A DNA stretch of 64,000 nt, from positions 11,584,589 through 11,648,588 of the forward strand of contig CM029112.1 in assembly GCA_016859345.1 (NCBI GenBank), given 5' to 3'. Numbering within the stretch: the first letter of the stretch is position 1; the number at the start of each line of letters is the position of its first letter. Of this stretch, positions 24,812 to 36,857 are shown one piece after another. The position numbers and the translations under genes were made by a program. The stretch is from Istiophorus platypterus. Lineage: Eukaryota; Chordata; Actinopteri; Istiophoriformes; Istiophoridae. The notes beneath the pieces were generated by a model, which made no database searches, was not told the DNA's origin, and was given only the letters and a program-made list of their open reading frames with translations.

Positions 24812-27800
24812 TCACAAGCAGCTGTCTTTCATGATGCCAGGAGTCTCTAGTGCGTTCCTTCTGCGAGCAACAGCTTCCAGGATCTTCTTCCTGGGTCCGA
24901 GCTGGATGCGAATTCCTTTTAGGTCTTCATCAGAGCAAAGCATGAGTGCCTCCAGGTCCAGGTGCTCTCTGTTGAATGCAGGAGCAAACTCTGGCAAGGA
25001 GATGGCAGACAAGAATGCATCCAAAGGAGAGATGTCTTCATCTTCATCGTCATCCAGGCCCAGATCTTCCTGTTCCCAGGGCAGATCAGTGTCATCAGTC
25101 CCCTCAAAGCCACCAACATCTTCCTCTGCCTCAAACAACTCATTCTGAACAAGATAGCCGAGATTTTCATTGTTCCCGCTAGGGATGTCATCTGAATCCA
25201 GCCCCATCTTATTCATGAAAATCAGACCTCCAAGACCGGGCCGATTGAAGATGGACTGTTTTACTTGGCCTGGTTCTTCACTGTCAACATGGTCTTCAAA
25301 GGCTCCCATTCCTTCTTCATCTAACATGTTTTCGTCCCGCTCGCTAAAGACATCTAGAAACTCTGGTTTCCCGGTTGCTCCGTTCTCCTGCTTGAGGTAA
25401 ATAACGTTCCCATCTCCTCCTGATCTCTGCAGTGTGCCTTTATCTTTCTTCCCGAGCTTCTGCTGGAGGGAGCCTTTAAGCCTGGCTGTCAACGAGCCGG
25501 ACTTATCAGCAGCAATAAGCCTTGAGAACTGCTCATTGACGCTGGACATGGTACCAGTGTTTGAGAATGATGATGCCATGCTGGCCTCCGAAACAGACCC
25601 AGTATTCCCTGCTCCACGGTGCATTTTATCCATCTTGCTCTGGTGTTTCCTCTTCACCTTCTCACAGAGTTTCACACGTTTCTCTGCTTCTTTGATGGCT
25701 TCCTTCTTTAGACTGGCAACCTTCTTTGGATTTTGGTTGGTCTGCTTGGATGCAGTAGCGTCTAAGAAGCGCACGCAGTCCATGCGGTCACGAGAAGCAG
25801 CAACATCCATCGCTGTGTGGAATTCGTTGTCCAGTGCGAAAAGGTTGGCACCGAAATTGACCAGAAAGCTTAGGATGTGCATGTGGCCATTGGCTGCAGC
25901 ATGGTGCAATGGTGTGTTTCCCCAGATGTCACTCCTGTTGGGGTCTCCTCTGTATGATGCAAAAGAAAATTTTGATTTAAAGTAAGAATCTGCAACTTTT
26001 TCATCATTGTATTATCACCTATTGATTCAATCTCTAGTCAGTTCAAAAAGGTTTGTGAACATCTGAAAGTCATTTGCAGTTGCAAGGCATTCATAAACAA
26101 TATTTTGTGGCATACTTTGTCTCAAAGTAGTCCCTTTTTTTTATCAACTTAATATTTTATTATTGAATTGTTTTAATAGAAGACAATTCCTGGATAGGGA
26201 ACCAAAACAATAATCAAACTTTAACTGAAAATATAAGCTGGAAGCCACAGATTTCTCCTGAGGAAGATAGTCATGCTCAAAAGTGAAGTGAGTCTTAAAG
26301 CCATTGGATTGAAGAGAAGGGACGTAGTTGGATGTGGTTTGTTTTTATCTATTTTCATTTTCAACATTATATATTGAGTTTCTATAGAATTTTTTGTACT
26401 AACTTTACAGTTCTTCACTACGTCAGATAGTCATGTCAAATAATGTCTAACGTCCATTTGGCTTGTTTTTGATTGGTAAGTCATGGCTCTGTTTACAGGT
26501 CAAAGCTCAAAATTTTGAGAAAGACCCATATTTCCTCTCTTCCCAAGAGTTAGAAGAAGGTTAATACAACTCTTATGAGTTTGGAGCCAGATATCGTCTA
26601 GCTTAACTTAAACTAAACACTGAAAACAGGGAAGCAGCTAGCCTGGCTCTGTCCAAAGGTACAACTACAAAAACATCTAAAGATAATTTATTAATGTGTT
26701 AAATCTTAAAAACAGAAGTATAAAAACAGCAATTTGCAGTATTACAAGGGATCAGGCTATTTCTTGGCAAAGACCAGTAACTCCCAAGAGTCTCTGCTGG
26801 TTGTCAGGTGACTAGTCGAGAAACTGTTTGATGCAAAATCTCTGTAAAACCACAATGTATAAGGTTTTTTGTTTGTTTGTTTGTTTGTTTGTTTGTTTTA
26901 ACATTTTGCAAGAAGTTGAGTATGTTCACAAAGTGTAAGGCGAGATTTAACATAAAGTCTTTCATATAGTCAAAGTGTTCACATCATACAACAAAATAAT
27001 ACCAAACATTTCTGAACTTAATTTGTAAACTATTAAGATTTAAAGTCCTCCAGTGCTATGACTCATTGTCACAGCCATAAAAGTCTTGATTGCTGCAATA
27101 CTGCAAAACCTCGTCATAAACACCAGCTTATGGTGTTTAAGACCAAGGCAGAAATGCTTCAGTGAATTCTGGCCACGTAGCTGAGATGTGTCCTACTAAA
27201 GGACACATGTCCCTATTGAATATCTTCCAAACATCTTTTTTGAGCCTCTTTTTTCCAGTAGGGAAGTTGTACTAGATTTTAGCCTGTCTTTTGTTTTTCT
27301 GAATGCAGGGTGGAGGTGGGGGCGGTGGGGATAGATAAAGGGCTGTTTTGTTTCAGAGGGTGCATTGGCTGATTAAACATTTAGTGCAACTCATGGCAGA
27401 GACTAGTTTTTAGGAGGGGAATGAAGATTTAGCACATTTCAACATGTGTTGTAAAAACCCAGGTGAAATCATAAAACACTGACATGCTGTATGAAAATAC
27501 ATAAAACACATTATTTTCTAGCCATAAAATTCAAAGTAAATCAAGGTTAACTTTGGCTCAAAGAATATGTAATTACTGTAGATCTTAGTTTAGCGTAGCT
27601 TTAGAGCCTTATACATAAAGTATTAAATGAAAAAACAGTATAAGTAGAATATAATAACATGTCTGTTTAACAACATAAATTTACATACTTTAGCATCAAA
27701 AATGATTAAATAAACTACAGGACATTAAAGTAATAATAATAAAGAAATAACTTCCTATGGCCACAGGTTATTTTAGTCTCTGAGTATACAAGATGAAGCA

Positions 27801-27992
27801 CAAGTGATAGAGAGGAGTGTATCGTGCTTACTCTCTGCTGCATATGAGCTGTAGAGCATCGACATGTCCGTGGAAAGCAGCCAGTAAGGTGGGAGTCATG
27901 CCATCTTCATCCGCAGTGTTCAGATCCTTCCTTGTGGCCTCCTTCAAGAGGTCCAAGTAGCCATCAATCGCGGCTTTGTGGTACCTAGACAT
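24812..27992 (-). CDS. anks4b: ANKS4B (Harp), ankyrin-repeat and SAM-domain scaffold (2 coding exons)
   Basis: Homologue of USH1G/SANS. In enterocytes ANKS4B links the cadherins and USH1C (harmonin) with MYO7B at microvillus tips. Exon 1 is 27832-27992 (ATG 27992, MSRYHKAAIDGYLDLLKEAT); exon 2 is 24812-25949. Together 1299 nt, 432 residues (human 417); the junction splits a codon to give CSREGDPNRSDIWG. Domains: three to four ankyrin repeats (residues about 1-125: TPTLLAAFHGH, GNTPLHHAAANGH, FALDNEFHTAMD), a basic coiled-coil stretch (about 130-165), a low-complexity acidic centre, and a SAM domain (about 345-415: LDLEALMLCSDEDLKGI, LGPRKKIL). The last residues DSCL form a class I PDZ ligand, as expected for harmonin binding. 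Human USH1G ends DTEL and ANKS4B ends DTSL; the sequence and the 16p12-type neighbourhood favour ANKS4B. Confidence 0.93.
26595..26850 (+). repeat. Teleost interspersed repeat, copy A (anks4b intron 1)
   Basis: Contains GAAGCAGCTAGCCTGGCTCT followed by GTCCAAAGGT, and later a GGCTATTTCTTGGC motif. I recognise this as a very common fish interspersed repeat. A second, inverse copy lies at 34600-34825. Confidence 0.65.
26871..26897. repeat. (TTTG)n microsatellite
   Basis: About seven copies of the tetranucleotide GTTT in anks4b intron 1. Confidence 0.9.
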
Positions 27993-29259
27993 CTCTTAAA
28001 AAGAACAGAAAAGGTCCAAGCAAATCCAGTCCTGTCAGAGGCACAAACTGACTGCAGACCCGAGCAAACAAAGTGATCACTGGGCGTCAACATATCAGCA
28101 GCTCTGAGCCATAAAACAAAAGCAAAGTCCGGGTCAGTGCTGCCAGCTGCAGCATTTCTTCAAAACCCCTTACTGCATCAGTGCCTTAGGGCTTCATTAT
28201 GAAAAGGGAGATTCACAAAAGCACATTTACATATGTTATGAGGTCAATCTGGCATTCTGTCAGTGCTCTTAAGAATAATATGGCAATAAGCAAAATGACA
28301 TTGGAGACAGGTCATCAAGATTGGACTGATTTCAGATGATGTAAAATAAGATGAGAAATATTTTTATTTTCTCATTTTATGAATGGATTAATGAAACGAA
28401 CCTGACTGTGGCTAATTTCGAACACTTTTGCAAAGAAATGCAGTAGTTAAATGTGCTATGATAATTACATATTTTAATAGAACATAAAAAATACATCCAA
28501 ATACATCAAAATATCATAAACATCAATCATGTAGGAAACTCAAAATATTTTAGGCAGCAAGAAATTAGGCTGAAACGTCTGCTTAATGTGAGTAACTAGG
28601 TCCAAGTGCACCCCGCTAGTCATCCGATACCCTGCTGGTGTGATACGCTGGCAAAAAGGAGGAGATAGAGGAGATAGATATCAAGAAAAGAAAGTTCCTC
28701 AAAATGCATGGAGGTTGCCATTCCAAATCCATCACCCTGAGAATGTGCACCAAGAGTATATATAACTATATATAACTTTATACAAAAAAGTTAAGACTGA
28801 GCTAAAGACAAGTGAAAAGCAGTAAATCCTCACATTTGTTAGGCTGAAACCATGCAATTAATTGTAGTATAGCATTATAGTATAAATACCTCAAACTTAT
28901 CCTTACTGTATGAGTGTACGTGCCAACTGTTTTGTTTATAAAGTTTAGAAAAAATGCAAGAAAGCTTTCTGTGGAGACTCTCGTTCATCCAGGTCATAGT
29001 TATGTTAGAAGAGTTGAGAGTTGGGAGGTAGATCAAGGGCAACTGGACTTGGTTGCAAGTTTTAAAAGAACAAAAACAAAACAACTTGATTTAACTTTTC
29101 TAAGTTAGCAAGAAAGCATTTTAAAAAAAAAAGATAACTCCCTTGTTGCAACCAATATGGTTTTTATTCTTCCTCTATTCTCGAAGAAGTTTGTTGAACT
29201 CTAAAGGATTTCTGCTCTTTTTGGGCCCTTTTTCTCTCTAGTCCCGCTTCATCCTCCGC
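27993..29259. other. Divergent spacer between anks4b and slc25a17
   Basis: About 1.3 kb of AT-rich sequence holding the 5' flank of anks4b (no CpG island, in line with tissue-restricted expression). I could not place a TATA box or start site with confidence. No exon or recognised repeat seen. Confidence 0.5.
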
Positions 29260-29606
29260 TCCAGTGCGCGCGTAGTTGCGTCCGTGTGACCCGCTAAACT
29301 GCAACAGAAGAAGAAGAAGAAGAAGACTAAGAAGAAGAAGACGAAGAAGAAGAAGAGCCGACAGCAGAAGAAGAGACCGTCTTCCCGGACCGACCCGCTA
29401 GCTCCACGGTTTTCCGCCCCCTTCTTCCTACGCCCTCTCCATGGGGCCGCACCTGTGAACATCCACCCGGGTCCCCGCACGGTTCCCCGCGGCTCGGAAG
29501 CACCGGACCGCCCCCGCGCCGTCTTCCCCCTTCGCGTCGCTCCGCGGTTACTTCCGGGATTCCCCCCCCCCCCTCGCCGGCGGTGTGAACGGGAGAGGCG
29601 GCGGAG
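29260..29606 (+). promoter_or_regulatory. CpG-rich promoter and 5' UTR of slc25a17
   Basis: GC-rich block immediately upstream of the slc25a17 ATG, with an (AAG)n purine tract at about 29308-29358 and GCTAGC at 29398-29403. The minus-strand acidic/basic ORFs here are products of GAA/TTC repeats. Confidence 0.65.
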
Positions 29607-32214
29607 ATGTCGGCCAACGGCGGCTCGGCCGTCGGCCTCCTGTCCTACGAGACGCTGGTTCATGCGGTGGCAGGTGCAATGGTGAGAAAGAGCGGTGCAA
29701 CGTTATGGTGACTCAACGTGAAGCGTGTGGTTTCTTTGGCTGCAGACTGTAAACCTTTGTCTTTTTTTTTTTAAATAGGGGAGCGTGACCGCTATGACCG
29801 TCTTCTTTCCTTTGGACACGGCCAAAAGCAGACTGCAGGGTGAGTTACCTGGAGGTTACCTGATAGCGGCAGCTCGTAACAAGGTTCAGTGGGTTCAGTG
29901 AGAGGGTTTACTTCACTGTGGAGTAACTGTAGCTTGGTGGCGTGAAGGAGGAGCCCACTAATGTAGGGTTTCACTCTCATAAAGATGAGAGACCCGGTCA
30001 GAGATGACCAAGACATCCTGACTTTTAGTTCAGTTTTTGAGTCCGACACATCGCTACACCTAGACACCTTTCAAGAGCAGCTCGGGACACACCTGCCTAT
30101 ACTGGCCCTTTGTGTATTTTGTTTTTTTTATTTAATGTTCATGCCCTATGTTTGTACAATAATACATCAAAATTCTCAGGATACACTTTCCAAATTTGAT
30201 AGTTTTCATAGTCTTCTATGTTGGCAAACTAAATATCTTTGGGTTTGGGACTGTTTGTCAGACAAAACAATATATTTTGAAGAAATCGCATTTGGCCATG
30301 GGAAATTGGGATGTATACATTTTTCACCTTTTATTGACACTTTAATGACCAGTTGCTTTATAGAGAAAATAATAGATTGTAATAAAAAAAAGATGTTTTA
30401 TATATCTTTTTTTTATGTTCTGCTCTCAAAAAGGTGACAACACTAACGCTCTTGAGCATGTGCTACTAACACTGTAATCCCTGATTGAGTTCAGAGATTT
30501 CTGTCGTAATCTTTGAACTCTCGAGCTTAAGCTGAGATAACCCTGATAGCATCACCAAGTTTACTTATTCAGACTCTAGAAAGCTTCTACTGTCCCACAG
30601 AAAACATCATACAGTTTTTGAGACTGGCCTTTAAACATTCAACTAGTACAGACAACGTTTTCATTGACTTATTCCACTTTTTTGCTTCTTTTTCAGTGGA
30701 TGAAAAGCGAAAGTCTAACTCCACCCCTATCATCCTTGCTGAGATTGCAAAGGAAGAAGGCCTGTAAGTGTAGTTTTGTGCCATAAGATAGTAGAACCCG
30801 TGGTCTTCAATTTCTACCAATTTATGGCTTATTTTTTTTCCTTTATGTAATCCAATTATCTTTGTTTAATTTGAACAACTGATTTAAGCACAATTTTAAT
30901 GTAATTGCAGCAGACAATTTTGACAAGTGAAGTCTATCTAAGTTAGAAATAGTCAATTTACTGATCAACAGAAAATTAAACGGCAACATTTTGTTAATTG
31001 ACCAGTGATGTAGGTCAATTTTTGATCTGTTTCCAGCCTCTGTTCTTATGCTTCTTGAGATGTGTATCTTCTGGCATTATAGACCAAGAGATTAGTCAAG
31101 ATAATAATCAGAATATTAATCAATAATGAAAATAATTGTTAGTTGCAGCCCTAATCTAAATAATTACCAGATCCCTCATGTTTAAACTGATGATGTGTCC
31201 ACTCACAAACACTTACTATTCAAATGACTCTTCACCACTTCTCCCAGTCAGTCTCTGTACAGAGGCTGGTTCCCAGTCATCTCCAGCCTCTGCTGCTCCA
31301 ACTTTGTCTACTTCTACACCTTCAACACACTGAAGAAGCTGACAGTGTCTGGTCCAGGCAAGTCCAGACCCGGCAAAGACCTTTTAATGGGGATTGTAGC
31401 AGGTAAATGCACATACGGTCAACTTAATGTTCATCAATGACTAACTGCAAGTCGTCACGTACTGGGGTGTTGACTGAAGGACTTAAAGCTGCCCTGTAGA
31501 GTTTTCTTGTTAATGAACAAGTTATATTTACATTCATTGTTACTCCCAAAGACTTACTATGTGTATCCTTGAGGCCTGAGAAAAGTTAAATGCATTTCCT
31601 CCCTTGTAACATATTTGCAAAGTTGATTTTTTTAAAGCATTTTTAAAACCTAAATTCCTTACATTAGGGATGCAACTAACAGTAATTTCCATTAGCCAAT
31701 AATTGGATGACTATTTTTTTCATGTAATTGATGAATTTGTTGGTCAATAAATTATGAGGAAATTGTTCTTAAAGGTATTCAGCTTGCAGGCATATGAAAA
31801 CAAGAAAAGACGTAAATCATCACATCAGAGATTTTGATGCTTGACTAACTGATTAATCATTTCAGCTCTAACGTACATTCATGTAGCTGCCTTTCTTTGT
31901 GCATTGCCACCTCCTGTACGTCAGTGGACTAATGTGAAACCATTGTTCAGGGATGTGTTTTGTGTCACAAAATGGGGACACACCCATTAAAAAAAACATG
32001 TTCCGTAGAGCTAGTAGAGGTCATAAACTCCACAAGGCATCTCTAAAACTAAATTAGGAAAGCTAACAATCTTTTGTTGATGCAGGGGTGGTGAATGTGG
32101 TCCTGACCACTCCTATGTGGGTGGTCAACACTCGGCTGAAGCTGCAAGGGGCAAGGTTCAGAAACGAAGACCTCCAACAGACCCACTACAGGGGCATATT
32201 TGGTGTGTGATCTA

Positions 32215-32245
<31 letters not shown>

Positions 32246-34123
32246 GTATTATACAGTTCAGACGTGCCTTTTTTCGTTTCTGTACAGTTATAACACCCTG
32301 CTGTGGTTTGGCTTTCCCTTTCAGATGCATTCTCACAGATCATAGCCACCGAGGGAGTGGGAACTCTTTGGAACGGCACTCTCCCCTCTCTCATCCTCGT
32401 CCTCAACCCCGCTATGCAGTTCATGTTTTATGAGGCCATGAAGAGGAAGGCAGGCAAGGGAGGGAGGAAGGTGAGCGGACACAAATAAAAAGAAGAGGTT
32501 TTTGTGTTTAATGCTACATTACCAAAACTAATCTATCAGCCTTGTATCTTTTTTTAACTGGGGTGAATCAACCCCCCCCCAAGAAATCTTAACATCAAAT
32601 TCTGAAATAGATCCTTTTTTTTTTTTTTAACTTATTAAACACAAACCAGTTTCCTCCTGAAGAAGAGATGCAAATGCTTAACATCCCAAAAGGGAAGGGA
32701 GGAAAGTCATCTAGTTTTTTTTGTATTAACTTCTTCAGAGAGTCTGATATATAAATGAAATATTTATATCTGTCCTGTTTATATTCCCACATCTTTTTTT
32801 TTCATCACTTTCCTTAACTTTTCAACATAGGATGTTTTTATATATTTTCCTCAGTATTTTGCCTTGGTGGAGGTATGCACTCCTTGGTGCAATTCTTTTG
32901 GAAAAAAATGGTTATGAGTGAATTTCTCCTACCACAGATATCCTCAGCAGAGATCTTTCTCATTGGAGCCATTGCCAAGGCCATTGCTACCACTGCGACA
33001 TATCCTCTTCAGACAGTTCAGGCCATCCTGAGGGTAAATTCTATCTCATATCAAAGTTCACTTTTTTGTTTATGCTTTCAAGTGGTCTCAAAACATTAGC
33101 CATTGATAAGGATAAAGCTTGCATTAGCCATTGATAAGGATAAAGCTTGCATTTTTCTTACACTTTTGTATTGTTATAATAAACATGTAAAATATATATT
33201 TTTTTCCTTTTTTTGTTCTTTCAATAATGCATACACCATCCTGCTGTCTGTAATATAGCAACAAAGAGAAACAAATATGCATTAATCTATGGCTGACAGT
33301 AGTCCCCATGAAATACATGGCTTACTCCTGACTAATGAATTATAGAAGTATTAATCCATTATTGGTTTTACTCCTCCCATGGAATATGTTGAACAATTCG
33401 TAGCTTTTTAACTTTAATGTGTAATCATGTGTAGAAAATCTTTTGCAGAAGAAATAAAGCATTTTTATCAGCGTTTTAGAGTTCAGTGGAAGCATTTCTT
33501 CATGCTATGGCTCTTCAGTGTAAAAATATAGAATATCTGTGCATAAATGTTAAAAGTTAACATAAAAGTTTTAACTTTTATGGTAAAGTGTCATTTGTTT
33601 AAACTTCAGGAGCTTAACGGGAAATGCTACTTAAGCCTTCTGTAATTACAGCATATTTTATAAACATGCATAAGTGAGTGGGACAGAAGTGCTTCAGGAT
33701 CTCAGGAGAGTGTCAGTTCTTTCACAGCATTCACAATAATTAAAAAAAAAGAAAGGACAGTGAAATAAGATAACCTGCTGTATATTTTCTCATCAGTTCG
33801 GTCAGTACAAAGGTGATGGCAAGGGTGGTGTGATTGGAAGCCTGTCAAATATCTTCTCCCTGCTCATGGACAGAATCAAGTAAGTGCAGCAACATAACTT
33901 CAAATGCATTCACTGACAAAAAAAAAATGATTACAATAAGTGCTTATTTATATGCATCTGTTTTCTCTATTAAAGGAGGAATGGTGTTCTTGGTTTGTAC
34001 AAAGGCCTGGAAGCCAAGCTACTGCAGACTGTACTGACAGCTGCCCTCATGTTTGTTGTGTATGAGAAGATCACCACAACTACCTTCAAAGTCATGGGTC
34101 TGAACAAGAAACTGAAGCAGTGA
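29607..34123 (+). CDS. slc25a17: SLC25A17 (PMP34), peroxisomal CoA/FAD/NAD carrier (9 exons)
   Basis: Mitochondrial-carrier-family protein of the peroxisomal membrane that exchanges CoA, FAD, FMN and NAD with nucleotides. Exons: 29607-29681, 29779-29839, 30697-30763, 31248-31402, 32086-32202, 32325-32470, 32938-33033, 33797-33879, 33976-34123; 948 nt, 315 residues (human 307), phases consistent. The N terminus (LLSYETLVHAVAGAMGSVTAM) and core (YRGWFPVISSLCCSNFVYFY, GLYKGLEAKLLQTVLTAALMF) match PMP34. Three carrier signatures are present: PLDTAKSRLQ in the first repeat, and the family's degenerate PMWVVNTRLKLQ and PLQTVQAIL in the second and third, as in human PMP34. Six transmembrane helices are expected. 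The intron after exon 5 starts next to an (AAAT)n tract; intron 7 has a 28-bp tandem duplication. It is convergent with dxo. Confidence 0.96.
30140..30385 (+). repeat. Dispersed repeat with palindromic ends (slc25a17 intron 2)
   Basis: Core CTAAATATCTTTGGGTTTGG then GACTGTTTGTCAGACAAAAC, followed by GGCCATGGGAAATTGGGATG. Same family as the copies at 4735 and 12670, same orientation. Confidence 0.7.
30940..31152 (+). repeat. Dispersed repeat with palindromic ends (slc25a17 intron 3, copy 1)
   Basis: Ends AATGAAAATAATTGTTAGTTGCAGCCCTA, the typical terminal motif of the family; the central part is diverged or deleted. Confidence 0.7.
31668..31872 (-). repeat. Dispersed repeat with palindromic ends (slc25a17 intron 4)
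   Basis: Begins GGGATGCAACTAACAGTAAT and ends CTGATTAATCATTTCAGCTC; inverse orientation to the copy at 30940. Confidence 0.7.
32214..32245. repeat. (AAAT)n microsatellite beside the slc25a17 exon 5 donor
   Basis: About eight TAAA units starting some 12 nt after the exon 5 donor. Confidence 0.9.
33095..33150. repeat. Perfect 28-bp tandem duplication in slc25a17 intron 7
   Basis: The 28-bp unit beginning ATTAGCCATTGATAAGG and ending AAAGCTTGC is present twice with no mismatch, so the duplication is recent. Confidence 0.95.
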
Positions 34124-34599
34124 ACACATGCCTACTCTAATACAGTACAACATTAACACACTTGACTTGAGTAGGTTTTGTTAATGGAAAAAATTGTACC
34201 AGTCACATGGGATTGCTGCCTTTAGGGCACACTTGCCCACACATTGGGTGGGGGGTGAGTGTATTACTTGATGCCCTCTTTTTTTAACCTTTTACTGGCT
34301 CCATCTTTGCAGACTGACCTTGATTATCAGCACTGGTGAATCTCTCTTGACATGGTGACCCTACAGGAGCCGAATTTTAAAACGAGTTTAGGAAAATCAT
34401 TGTAATATTTTGTCTAAAAAAAAAGAAAAAATCCAGCCAGCTCAATCCAGCCATGGCCAGAGTCTCCATCAGCAGCTGGCTAGCTTATCTTGGTAAAAAG
34501 GAAATCATCTTTACACATGTAAACATCATTATGTAACATGTGACTCACTTGTTTAATGCAAACAAAATCTGTAATTAACATAAAAACTCTATTGGTTGC

Positions 34600-34825
34600 C
34601 TGGCAATTGGAGCCTGGTAGGGCTTGGTTGCCACTGAAACTAGCCATAGACTCCCGAGAATTTACTGATCCTGACTGTGAAATAGTTCAGTACAAAACCC
34701 TGTAAAACGTTGATTTTTGTCATATTTTTTAAAATTCGGGACTTAACCAGTGTGTCAACTCTTAAGCTTTAAAGGTGCTTGTTGGATTTTTTTTTCCCCT
34801 CTGGACAGAGCCAGGCTAACATCAC
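34600..34825 (-). repeat. Teleost interspersed repeat, copy B (slc25a17 3' UTR)
   Basis: On the minus strand it reads GATGTTAGCCTGGCTCTGTC then CAGAGG and continues through sequence akin to copy A at 26595-26850. Confidence 0.6.
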
Positions 34826-36565
34826 TGAAATCTCGGCAAAGGAGCAAATGAGCGGATTTCCCAAAATGTCATACTTTTTCTGTAACATCAGGGGTTCGCT
34901 GCATATATTGAGACCAATACAGTACTAATTATTTCTTGTCTTTATTTAAGCCACTGGACCATTCCTCACACGCTCCGTCTCATGGTTAACTATGAGATTA
35001 ACTAAGTTTGATGTTTTGCAAAATAGACGGCTCATGAAATTCCTACCAGAGGATGCACAAGATCTCATTATTATATAAAAATGAGCAGCAATGATGAATA
35101 TGGTGAAAGGGAGAAAAGGGCAAATGTATAGATTTGTGCCTACTTTTCCAAATTCAGGTTATAATTACAATAGTTTTTAAGAAATTATAATATATTGAGT
35201 TAAGATGAATTTGATATAGTTAGGAAAGAGTGCTTTAACCTACACTGATAGTCAGAGAGTTACATGTCTAAAAATACTGCAGTAAGTGCCTCTAAATCAT
35301 ATCACAAAATGAATTGATGTACTATGAACTGATGTGTGATGACGGTTGATGATTTACACGAACCATGATGCACTGAGTGATCAGTCTACAGTTTTCATTA
35401 TTTTTTTTGGTCAGTATGAACGTTTTGCCCTGCAAGTGTTTTTCACCATTTATCTCCTGTCAGGGCTTGTAGGTTTTTACAATGTATGTTTAACATAGTT
35501 TTGAATGGAGGTTTTTGCAGCCACAGTTGATTCGCTGTTGCTGTTGAACTGGTTGTTGTTGATGTGCAAGTTGTAATCATTACAAGAGGTGCTGCCCTCA
35601 ACACTGCTTTGTTACATCACATTTAAGAGATTAGTCTTTTGACTTTTCAGTGGTATAGCCTAGTTGCAATTATGTTGGATACTGTCAATTTACCAAAAAC
35701 CAAAAATAACACATTTATCAGGTTTGAGCTCCTCTTCCATTAAGTTAGCTCAGTTGTTACATGGACTTGGTTTCAGACTTCTCTGTAGACTCGCGCACCT
35801 GCTGACTCAAAATACTGCATATATGACTATCCATTGACTGTATATCCACTACAAATGGAATGATGCAAAAATAATGTTCCTTTGCAAATTCATATTATCA
35901 AATTAATTTGTATTTTAAAATTGGGGAGATTAAATTTAGCAGATTTTGGCCTGTTAGGTGTTTTGTAAAGGTTGTTGAAAATTGTCCACATTTTGGTTTC
36001 AAGAATCTGAGGTGCAGGTTAATAACTTTGTATATCTTCAGTAAGTCATCCAAGGGGTTTATGAAAAATATCTATGGGAGGGGGGCGCATATGGTGATGT
36101 AGTAAATTTCTAGTAATGCAGGAAATTGAGACTGCCAGTAAAGAAAATGGCTAAATCAGAGGATAGCAGGTGTGAAAAAGCAGAAAGCTCTGAACAAAGA
36201 TCATGTCACTAAACCATCTGATGCAGGAACATGAAATGAGCTTTATTTAATAGTTAAAAAGCCAAAATATGGTGAATGTGTCACTATTAAAAAAATGAAG
36301 CCAGTGATAAATTTCAACAACCATTGCTAGACTACACTATGGATATTACTGTCTTAACTATTTTCGAATTCTTGTCTTATATTTTTACAGTGATATTGTT
36401 TTCTTTCTCAAATGAACTTGACATCAGTGCAGTGTTTTGACAGTTCACATGTTTTTAAAACTGCTGTTGCAATACTTACTTGAAGTCCTCTTCATTTATT
36501 TACGTCAGGATTTTTAAACATTTTTTTCTAATTTTGTTTCAATTAACATACCACTGTTTTTGGGA

Positions 36566-36571
36566 TTTATT
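36566..36571 (-). terminator. Nearest poly(A) signal for dxo
   Basis: AATAAA on the minus strand about 290 nt past the dxo stop. Others lie at 36495-36500 and 36242-36247. All lie at or beyond the slc25a17 signal, so the two 3' ends probably overlap. Confidence 0.5.
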
Positions 36572-36592
36572 TTACTGTCATAAGCAGGGAAT

Positions 36593-36598
36593 AATAAA
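36593..36598 (+). terminator. Candidate poly(A) signal of slc25a17
   Basis: AATAAA in GGGAATAATAAAGTTTGAG, between the slc25a17 and dxo stop codons. Confidence 0.6.
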
Positions 36599-36857
36599 GT
36601 TTGAGAAAAATACTGACACCTTACTGTAATGGTTTCATTTAAAAGTCACCTCATGCCACTTGAAAAACCATAGCTCAGTTTTAAAGTGTGAACAAACGAT
36701 AAGAATCCATTAAGCGGATCATGGAGTAGTGATCAGTGACACTGGGAAAGTTGCACAGGTAAAGTTGTCCAAATATCAAATTCCAAAGTATTTTGGTAAA
36801 GAACCCTCCATTGGAGGTCATAAAGTATATCAACAGTCTTAATTGTTCATATGTACA

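Larger units (their letters stand above)
34124..36598 (+). other. Probable long 3' UTR of slc25a17
   Basis: About 2.5 kb without another gene follows the stop codon. AT-rich, with an embedded interspersed repeat (34600-34825). The first clear plus-strand AATAAA I noticed is at 36593-36598. A shorter isoform using a variant signal cannot be excluded. Confidence 0.5.

Noticed and set aside
33561..33582. Palindrome CATAAAAGTT-TT-AACTTTTATG
   Set aside because: Short, AT-only composition nearly throughout, common by chance in this DNA.
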